Assembly: GCF_003448965.1 (NCBI RefSeq)
Contig: NZ_QRGC01000001.1
Location: forward strand, 62,001-126,000
Direction: 5' to 3'
Length of the DNA stretch: 64,000 bases
From: Oceanicella sp. SM1341
GTDB lineage: Bacteria > Pseudomonadota > Alphaproteobacteria > Rhodobacterales > Rhodobacteraceae
The notes below the pieces were generated by a model. It was given only the letters and a program-made list of their open reading frames with translations, ran no database searches and had not been told where the DNA came from. Each line of letters starts with the position of its first letter. The first letter of the stretch is position 1. Shown one piece after another: positions 58,870-64,000 of the stretch. Made by a program: the position numbers and the translations under genes.

Positions 58870-58922
58870 GCGGTGATCGGGGGCCTGCGTCGGCGGGTCG
58901 GGTGCGCGGACCGGGGCGCGCC

Positions 58923-59681
58923 GTGCGGGGGCTGCACGTGCTGAGCCTCGGGACGCTCGCGCTGATCGCCGTCGCCACCTTCCTCGCCGCGGTGCTGCGC
59001 GGCATCACCGGCTTCGGCTTCGCAATGGCGGCGGTGCCGATGATCGGGCTGGTCCTGCCCCCGGAGCGGGCCATTCCCATCGCCATCCTGCTGCAATGCC
59101 TCGTGGGGGTGCGGGACTGCGTGGCCATGCGCCACCAGGTGCACCGCGGTTCGGTGGCGATGCTGTCGGCAGGCGCGCTCGTCGGCACGCCCTTCGGCCT
59201 CGCGGTGCTCGACCGGGCGGACCCCGCGACCATGCGGGTGCTCATCGCTCTGATCGTGAGTGCGGCGCTGGTGTTCCTCGTGCGCAAGCCGGCGCTGCCG
59301 GTGATGGGCGGGCGGCGCGTGGCGCTGCCGGCGGGGTTCCTCTCCGGCCTGTTCTCCGGCATCGCGGCCATGCCGGGGCCGCCGGCGGTGGCCTATTACC
59401 TCAGCGCGCCCACGCCGCCGGCCACGGCGCGCGCCTCGCTCATGGTGTTCTTCTTCATCACCTCGCTCTTCGCGCTGCCCGGGCTCGCCTGGCAGGGGCG
59501 GATCGACCGCGAGGCGCTGATCGAGACGGCCGTGGCGCTGCCCTGCCTGCTGGCCGGCACCGCGCTGGGGGCCTGGATCTTCCGCCGCACCTCGGACCGG
59601 GGCTACCGGGCCGCCGCCCTCGGCATGCTGGGCGTGATGGCCGCCGCCACGGGGGTGAAGGGCGTGCTGGAGCTGCTCTGA
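58923..59681 (+). CDS. TauE/SafE-family sulfite/anion permease
   Basis: About 252 residues with seven or eight predicted helices. Typical are AVATFLAAVLRGITGFGFAMAAVPMIGLVLPPERAIPIAILLQC and the second repeat GFLSGLFSGIAAMPGPPAVAYYLS. The family exports sulfite, sulfonates or other organic acids. The start is uncertain: GTG at 58923 or GTG at 58938 (with GGGGG upstream). The longer open frame upstream runs through the 15-bp repeats and is not family sequence. It ends 5 bp from the convergent amidohydrolase gene. Confidence 0.8.
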   Translation: MRGLHVLSLGTLALIAVATFLAAVLRGITGFGFAMAAVPMIGLVLPPERAIPIAILLQCLVGVRDCVAMRHQVHRGSVAMLSAGALVGTPFGLAVLDRADPATMRVLIALIVSAALVFLVRKPALPVMGGRRVALPAGFLSGLFSGIAAMPGPPAVAYYLSAPTPPATARASLMVFFFITSLFALPGLAWQGRIDREALIETAVALPCLLAGTALGAWIFRRTSDRGYRAAALGMLGVMAAATGVKGVLELL

Positions 59682-59686
59682 GCCCC

Positions 59687-60553
59687 TCACATGCCCAGCA
59701 GGCGGCGGGCGTTCTCCTTCAGGATCAGCGGGCGCACCTCCTCGCGGATGTCGATCTTCTCGAAATCGGCCAGCCAGCGGTCGGGCGTGATCACCGGCCA
59801 GTCGGAGCCGAAGAGCATCTTCTTCTTCAGGATCGAATTCGCGTATTGCACGAGGATCTTCGGAAAGTATTTCGGCGACCAGCCGGAGAGGTCGATGTAG
59901 ACGTTCGGCTTGTGCTGCGCCACGGAGAGCGCCTCTTCCTGCCAGGGGAACGAGGGATGCGCGAGGATGATCTTCATGTCGGGAAAATCCACCGCCACGT
60001 CGTCGAGATACATCGGGTTGGAGTACTTCAGCCGCATGCCCATGCCGCCGGGCATGCCGGAGCCGACGCCGGTCTGGCCGGTGTGGAACAGGCAGATACC
60101 GCCTTCCTCCACGATCGCCTCGTAGAGCCCGTAGGCCATGCGGTCGTTGGGGTAGAAACCCTGCATGGTGGGGTGGAACTTGAAGCCCTTCACGCCGAAT
60201 TCGCGCACCAGCCGCCGGGCCTCGCGGGCGCCGAGCTTGCCCTTGTGCGGGTCGATGGAGGCGAAGGGGATCATCACGTCGGAGTTTTCCGCAGCGATTT
60301 CCGCCACTTCCTCGTTTCTGTAACGACGGAACCCGGTCTCGCGCTCGGCGTCGACCGGGAAGATCACGCAGCCGATGCGCCGCTCGCGGTAGTAGCGGGC
60401 GGTTTCGACCACCGTGGGAGGATGATCGTACCAGGTCTTGAAATACTTCGACATTCCGGCCTGGAAGTCGTCGTAGCCGTCATCGGGGTGACAGCCGCAG
60501 GGCTCCTCGGCATGGGTGTGGATGTCGAGGGCGATGATGTCGTCGAAATTCAT
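59687..60553 (-). CDS. Amidohydrolase_2-family metal-dependent hydrolase/decarboxylase
   Basis: A 288-residue (beta/alpha)8 hydrolase: metal-site DIHTHAEE at residues 10-17, GFKFHPTMQG, FHTGQTG, ILAHPSFPW, and FGSDWPV near the C-terminus. Such proteins hydrolyse or decarboxylate aromatic acid derivatives (for example 2,3-dihydroxybenzoate-type or ACMSD-type reactions). It overlaps the marR gene upstream by four bases and belongs to an acyl-CoA gene set, so the substrate may be an aromatic or cyclic acid, by inference. Confidence 0.85.
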   Translation of the reverse strand: MNFDDIIALDIHTHAEEPCGCHPDDGYDDFQAGMSKYFKTWYDHPPTVVETARYYRERRIGCVIFPVDAERETGFRRYRNEEVAEIAAENSDVMIPFASIDPHKGKLGAREARRLVREFGVKGFKFHPTMQGFYPNDRMAYGLYEAIVEEGGICLFHTGQTGVGSGMPGGMGMRLKYSNPMYLDDVAVDFPDMKIILAHPSFPWQEEALSVAQHKPNVYIDLSGWSPKYFPKILVQYANSILKKKMLFGSDWPVITPDRWLADFEKIDIREEVRPLILKENARRLLGM

Positions 60554-61008
60554 GGGGTCTCTCCCTGCGTGCCGGCGAGCTTGCGCAACAGGCCGAGCAG
60601 CGTTTCTCGTTCGTTGTCAGTGAGTTCCGGGGAACTCTCGTCATCATGCGCGAAGAAGGCGCCCTCGCGAGCGGCCACGAAGGCGGCGCCCTCGGGGGTG
60701 AGGTTCAGCTCGATCGCGCGGCGATCATCCTCCGGCACATGGCGCGAGACGAGGCCGCGGTCGACCAGCGCGCGCACGATCTTGGCCATGTTGGCGCGCT
60801 TGATCATCAGAGCGTTCGCGAGCACGCCCTGGCGCAGGCCGGGGTTGTCGCGCAGCGCGAGCAGGATGGTGAAGGCGCCGGGCGTCAGGTCGAGCGGGCC
60901 CAGCGTGGCGAAGAAGCGCGCGAAGATCTTCTGCTGCGACAGGCGCAGGAGGAAGCCCAGGCTGCTCTCGAAGCGCGAGAGGTCGACCCCGGGCGCGGCC
61001 CCGCTCAT
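60550..61008 (-). CDS. MarR-family regulator of the acyl-CoA module
   Basis: A 152-residue winged-helix regulator: LTPGAFTILLALRDNPGLRQGVLANALMIKRANMAKIVRALVDRGLVSRHVPEDDRRAIELNLTPEG. The ATG giving MSGAAPGV was chosen by homology; it overlaps the crotonase stop as ATGA, and its own stop overlaps the amidohydrolase gene. MarR regulators of hydroxycinnamate catabolism (CouR, FerR types) are placed the same way next to crotonases and respond to the acyl-CoA. Confidence 0.9.
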   Translation of the reverse strand: MSGAAPGVDLSRFESSLGFLLRLSQQKIFARFFATLGPLDLTPGAFTILLALRDNPGLRQGVLANALMIKRANMAKIVRALVDRGLVSRHVPEDDRRAIELNLTPEGAAFVAAREGAFFAHDDESSPELTDNERETLLGLLRKLAGTQGETP

Positions 61009-61781
61009 GCCGGCCGGTCGAGCTTCGCCGCGCGTTTCTCGAGGAAGGCGCGCAGGCGCTCCTCCGCCTCCGGGCTGGTGGCGGTGAAGGAGGAGATGAA
61101 GCTCTCCACGAAGAGCCCGTCCTCCTGGCTCATGTCCTGGATGCGCGGCAGGGCGTTGATGACCGCGTAATTGGAGAGGAAGGCGTTGCCCGCGGCCTTG
61201 CGGGCGAGCTCGGTGGCCTTTTCCAGCGCGCCGCCCTCCGGCACCACGTATTGCACCAGGTTCCAGCGTTCGCCCTCGGCGGCCGAGAGCACCCGGCCGG
61301 TGAGCATCAGGTCTGTCATCCGCGCCACGCTCATCAGCCGGGCGATGCGCACCGAGCCGCCGCCGCCCACGTAGATGCCGCGCTGGCCCTCGGGCAGGGC
61401 GAAGAAGGCGCTCTCGTCGGCCACGCGCAGGTGGGTGGAGGCTGCGAGCTCGAGCCCGCCGCCCACCACCGCGCCGTGCAGCGCCGAGACCCAGGGGATG
61501 GTGCCGCGCTGGATGAGGTCGAACACCCGGTGCCAGCGGCGGGAGCCGTGCACGCCCTCGATGGGGGTTTTCTTCGCATGCTCCGAGAGGTCGAGCCCGG
61601 AGCAGAAATGCTTGCCGTGGCCGAAGATCACCGCCGCCTTCGCCTCCGCCTCGGCGCGCAGCGCGGCCTGGGCGATGGCCTCCACGAACCGGTCGGAGAT
61701 GGCGTTGCGCTTCTCGGGGCGGTTGAGCCCGACGAAGGCGATCTCGCCCTCCAGCGCATAGGTGAGAAACTCGTCCGACAT
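61005..61781 (-). CDS. Enoyl-CoA hydratase/isomerase (crotonase) family protein
   Basis: A 258-residue crotonase. The N-terminal IAFVGLNRPEKRNAISDRFVEAI, oxyanion-hole FGHGKHFCSGLDLSE, and HGAVVGGGLELAASTHLRVADESAFFALPEGQRGIYVGGGGSVRIARL are typical. The second catalytic Glu pair seems to be at ELAA and PEGQRGI. It is followed by the marR gene with a four-base overlap. GGAGG lies before the ATG. Substrate unknown; the context suits acyl-CoA side-chain degradation. Confidence 0.88.
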   Translation of the reverse strand: MSDEFLTYALEGEIAFVGLNRPEKRNAISDRFVEAIAQAALRAEAEAKAAVIFGHGKHFCSGLDLSEHAKKTPIEGVHGSRRWHRVFDLIQRGTIPWVSALHGAVVGGGLELAASTHLRVADESAFFALPEGQRGIYVGGGGSVRIARLMSVARMTDLMLTGRVLSAAEGERWNLVQYVVPEGGALEKATELARKAAGNAFLSNYAVINALPRIQDMSQEDGLFVESFISSFTATSPEAEERLRAFLEKRAAKLDRPA

Positions 61782-61832
61782 GGGGCCTCCGGCAGGTCTG
61801 GTCGCGGCGGTTGGTGTCTGTTTCCGCGTGGA

Positions 61833-61850
61833 TTGTTTCCATGTAGACAA
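61833..61850. promoter_or_regulatory. Candidate MarR operator
   Basis: TTGTTT-CCATGT-AGACAA is an inverted repeat with one mismatch, in the 128-bp gap between the divergent crotonase and acyl-CoA dehydrogenase genes. The marR gene of the same cluster is the likely binder. A CoA thioester could release it. Confidence 0.6.
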
Positions 61851-61909
61851 AATAGCGGGCGCATGTCAACGTCCCTCGCCAGGGAAACGCGATGCGGGAG
61901 AGGGCCGGG

Positions 61910-63604
61910 ATGTCCTTTGCAACACAGCTCGAGACCACATGCCTCATGCTGCGCCACACGCCGGGCTGGGCCCGGGTGGCGGCGCTGCACGGCGAGGTGG
62001 ATGACACGCTGGCCGAGGCGGTGATCGGCGAGGCGGCGAAGCTGGCGGAGGCGGTGATCGCCCCGCTCGACGCCGTGGCGGATCGCGAGGGTTGCCGGCT
62101 GGAGCAGGGCCGGGTGCGCACGCCGGCGGGCTTTCGCGAGGCGTTCCGCGCGCTGGGAGAGGGCGGCTGGATCGGGATGGACGTGCCGCAGGCGCTCGGC
62201 GGGCAGGGGCTGCCGCTCACCCTGCAGACCGCCTGCCAGACCTTCTTCGACCGCGCCTGCCCGGCCTTCGTGATGGCGCCGGGCCCGAGCCGCTGCGCCG
62301 CGGTGCTGCTGGCCGAACACGGCTCGGAGGCGCTGCGCGATGCCTGGGTGCCGGGGCTTGCGGCGGGAGACCGGGCGGCGACGATCTGCATCTCGGAGCC
62401 GGACGCGGGCTCGGACGTGGGGCGCATCCGCACCCGGGCGCGGCGCGGGCCGGACGGCAGCTGGCGCATCAGCGGCGAGAAGATCTGGATCAGCTTCGGC
62501 GACCATGACCTCGCGCCGCGCATCGGGCATTGCCTGCTGGCGCGGGCGGAGGGCGCGCCGGAGGGCACGCGCGGGCTGTCGCTGTTTCTCGTGCCCTCGG
62601 TGCGCGAGGACGGCAGCCGCAACGGCGTGGTCACCCGGCGGATCGAGGAGAAGCTGGGCCTGCACGGCTCGCCCACCTGCGCGCTCGGCTTCGAGGAGGC
62701 GGAGGGCTGGCTGGTGGGGGCGGAGGGGCGCGGGCTGGCGCAGCTCTTCACCATGATCGAGCGCATGCGGCTGCTCACGGCGAACCAGGGGCTGGGCATC
62801 GCCACCTCCGCCTGCGAGACCGCGCGCGCCTATGCCGCCGAGCGCCGGCAGGGCGGGCGGCCGGAGGCGCCGGCGGTGCCGATCGACACGCATCCGGACG
62901 TGCGCCGGCAGCTCGCCGGCATGGGCGCGCGCACCGAGGTGCTGCGCGCGCTGGTGCTCGAGCTTGCCACCACGCTCGACCTTGCGCGGATGGAGCCGGA
63001 GCCCGGAGCCCGGGCCGAGCGGGCAGCACTGGCCGGCTGGCTGCTGCCGCAGGCCAAGACCTTCGGTGCCGAGACCGGCTTCGACGTGGCCTCCGCCGCG
63101 ATCCAGGTGCTGGGCGGGGCGGGATATACGCGTGAGTGGCCGGTGGAACGGGGCCTGCGCGACAGCCGGATCTTCGCGATCTACGAGGGGACGACCGGCA
63201 TGCAGGCGCTCGATCTGCTCACCCGCCGGCTGTGGCGCGACGAGGGACGCGGCCTTGCGGCCTTCCGGCGGGCGATGGAGGCGGAGATCGCGGCCGCGCC
63301 GCCGGGGCCGGCCGCGCAGGCCCGGGCGCTGCTCGACGGGGTCCTGGCGCTCGCGGCCGACATGGACGCGCTGCGCGAGTGTCCGCGCGACGCGGAGGCG
63401 GGAGCCGACGGCTTCCTGCGCGCCGCCTGGTGTGCGACCTCGGCCTGGATGGCATTGCGGCTCCTGCGCCTCGGGGGCAGGGCGCCGCGGCTCGCCGCGC
63501 TCGGGGCGGTGCGGCTGGCGGCACTGCCGGGCGAACTGGCCCTGGCGGGCGCGAGCGCGCGCGGCGGCGCGGCGCTGGCCGACGCGGCGTTCGGCCCGCC
63601 CTGA
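61910..63604 (+). CDS. Acyl-CoA dehydrogenase (DmdC-like long form)
   Basis: A 564-residue FAD-dependent dehydrogenase of the long subfamily that includes DmdC. It has EGGWIGMDVPQALGGQGLPLTL, the FAD signature ICISEPDAGSDVG, WRISGEKIWISFGDHDL, the middle strand GLHGSPTCALGFEEAEG, and the catalytic Glu of AIYEGTTGMQALDLLTRRL near residue 426, followed by the extra C-terminal domain. Divergent from crotonase, so both are probably controlled from the same gap. Start ATG has GGGAGAGGG upstream. Confidence 0.9.
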   Translation: MSFATQLETTCLMLRHTPGWARVAALHGEVDDTLAEAVIGEAAKLAEAVIAPLDAVADREGCRLEQGRVRTPAGFREAFRALGEGGWIGMDVPQALGGQGLPLTLQTACQTFFDRACPAFVMAPGPSRCAAVLLAEHGSEALRDAWVPGLAAGDRAATICISEPDAGSDVGRIRTRARRGPDGSWRISGEKIWISFGDHDLAPRIGHCLLARAEGAPEGTRGLSLFLVPSVREDGSRNGVVTRRIEEKLGLHGSPTCALGFEEAEGWLVGAEGRGLAQLFTMIERMRLLTANQGLGIATSACETARAYAAERRQGGRPEAPAVPIDTHPDVRRQLAGMGARTEVLRALVLELATTLDLARMEPEPGARAERAALAGWLLPQAKTFGAETGFDVASAAIQVLGGAGYTREWPVERGLRDSRIFAIYEGTTGMQALDLLTRRLWRDEGRGLAAFRRAMEAEIAAAPPGPAAQARALLDGVLALAADMDALRECPRDAEAGADGFLRAAWCATSAWMALRLLRLGGRAPRLAALGAVRLAALPGELALAGASARGGAALADAAFGPP

Positions 63605-63628
63605 CCCGAAGCGGGCGCGGGGGGCACC

Positions 63629-63663
63629 AGCGCCGAGGAGGGCATCGAGCCCTCCCCGGCGCT
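63629..63663. repeat. Palindromic element, copy B
   Basis: Stems AGCGCC/GGCGCT and GAGGGC/GCCCTC around ATCGA, with one mismatch in the full arm, starting 25 bp after the acyl-CoA dehydrogenase stop. The loop and the following GCTCGCCACC are identical to copy A, and both copies are followed by GC-rich sequence. Confidence 0.75.
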
Positions 63664-63967
63664 CGCCACCGGCCGCGGGGCGGCCGGCGGCCCTGCGCGT
63701 CACCCGAGGTTGTCGCCCCCGGCGCCACGACGGCGGGGGGCGGCCGCGCTGCGCAGGAGAATCGACCGCCGTGCGCCGGGCGCCGGCGGCGTCCCTCCGG
63801 TGAGCAGCGGCTGGGGGCGGGCCCGGGGGGAATGACCGGAGGCCGCTGCGCGGCCCCGGAAGTGCTCGCCGGAGCGGCCTGCCGCTCGGCCCGAGGCTGC
63901 CGGGGGGCAGGATTCCGCCCGCGGGGACGCCGGGACGGACATAACGGGCTGGACAACGGTCACATTC

Positions 63968-63985
63968 AGGTCATCTTTCTGACCT
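63968..63985. promoter_or_regulatory. Inverted repeat near the right edge
   Basis: Perfect 6-base arms AGGTCA and TGACCT around TCTTTC, in a locally AT-rich stretch. It looks like an operator or the -35 region control site of a gene beyond the window. Confidence 0.4.
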
Positions 63986-64000
63986 AAGTTCGAAGCGCGC

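Larger units (their letters stand above)
63605..64000. other. 396-bp gap to the window edge
   Basis: No gene was supported. The stretch begins with palindrome copy B, then has high-GC sequence without a clear ORF, and ends with an inverted repeat near the window edge that could belong to the next, unseen gene. Confidence 0.7.

Noticed and set aside
58710-58922. N-terminal extension of the TauE/SafE permease
   Set aside because: The extra 70 residues are translated 15-bp repeats without similarity to the family; a GTG start at 58923 or 58938 gives a normal first helix.
60550-62805. 751-codon minus-strand open frame covering marR and upstream DNA
   Set aside because: Only the last 152 codons are marR. 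The rest is out of frame with the crotonase and antisense to the acyl-CoA dehydrogenase.

Overview
The window is 64 kb of very GC-rich, densely coding DNA from an alphaproteobacterium, most likely a Rhodobacteraceae-like facultative autotroph. The evidence is a GTTC-N7-GTTC SOS box in front of lexA, a red-type (form IC) RuBisCO operon with cbbX, a complex I NDUFA12 subunit, clpP-clpX next to tRNA-Leu-tig, and the trpE / trpGDC-moaC-moeA-lexA layout. No insertion sequence, prophage, integrase, CRISPR array or rRNA gene was seen. Most of the window is ordinary core genome, with accessory metabolic modules in its right-hand third.

Layout. 0-2.3 kb: lipid A genes (end of lpxA, lpxI, lpxB). 2.3-7.8 kb: ybaK-like deacylase, gltA, gltX, comEC. 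7.9-17.5 kb: a run of overlapping minus-strand genes, trpG-trpD-trpC-moaC-moeA, with lexA below it and ppiD-trpE above; a divergent polysaccharide-deacetylase-like gene lies between trpG and trpE. 17.6-24.7 kb: aminotransferase, ABC-F ATPase Uup, three tandem paralogues of an unnamed exported family, parE. 24.9-29.2 kb: methyltransferase, endonuclease/exonuclease/phosphatase-fold membrane protein, HODM-like haemoprotein, and a cytoplasmic-looking subtilase with a changed oxyanion-hole residue. 29.3-34.6 kb: glnB-glnA, bifunctional NAD(P)HX repair enzyme, tRNA-Leu(UAG), tig. 34.6-39.9 kb: CopD/HemJ-like protein, clpP, clpX, NDUFA12, mlaD-like, DUF2155, aat, YciI-like.

39.9-49.9 kb is a nearly complete Calvin-Benson-Bassham operon, cbbF-P-T-A-L-S, then cbbX-rpe, with divergent cbbR. 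A small MgtC/SapB membrane protein gene sits in it on the opposite strand between cbbS and cbbX. 50.6-57.0 kb looks like a compatible-solute island: a gpsA paralogue, a HAD phosphatase and a glucosylglycerol-phosphate synthase on one strand, and galU plus a GH13 alpha-glucosidase on the other. Together they could make glycerol-3-phosphate, activate glucose, join them, dephosphorylate the product to glucosylglycerol, and possibly break it down again. A 10-bp inverted repeat sits beside the gpsA ribosome binding site.

57.1-64.0 kb holds a MocR regulator, a TauE/SafE permease and a small acyl-CoA module (MarR regulator, crotonase, amidohydrolase, divergent acyl-CoA dehydrogenase) with a plausible MarR operator. 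Two copies of a related palindromic element lie just after the MocR and acyl-CoA dehydrogenase stop codons. A degenerate 15-bp tandem repeat fills the gap before the TauE gene. The strongest candidates for new biology are the glucosylglycerol island with its leader hairpin, the mgtC gene nested in the CBB operon, the three-paralogue exported family and the unusual subtilase.
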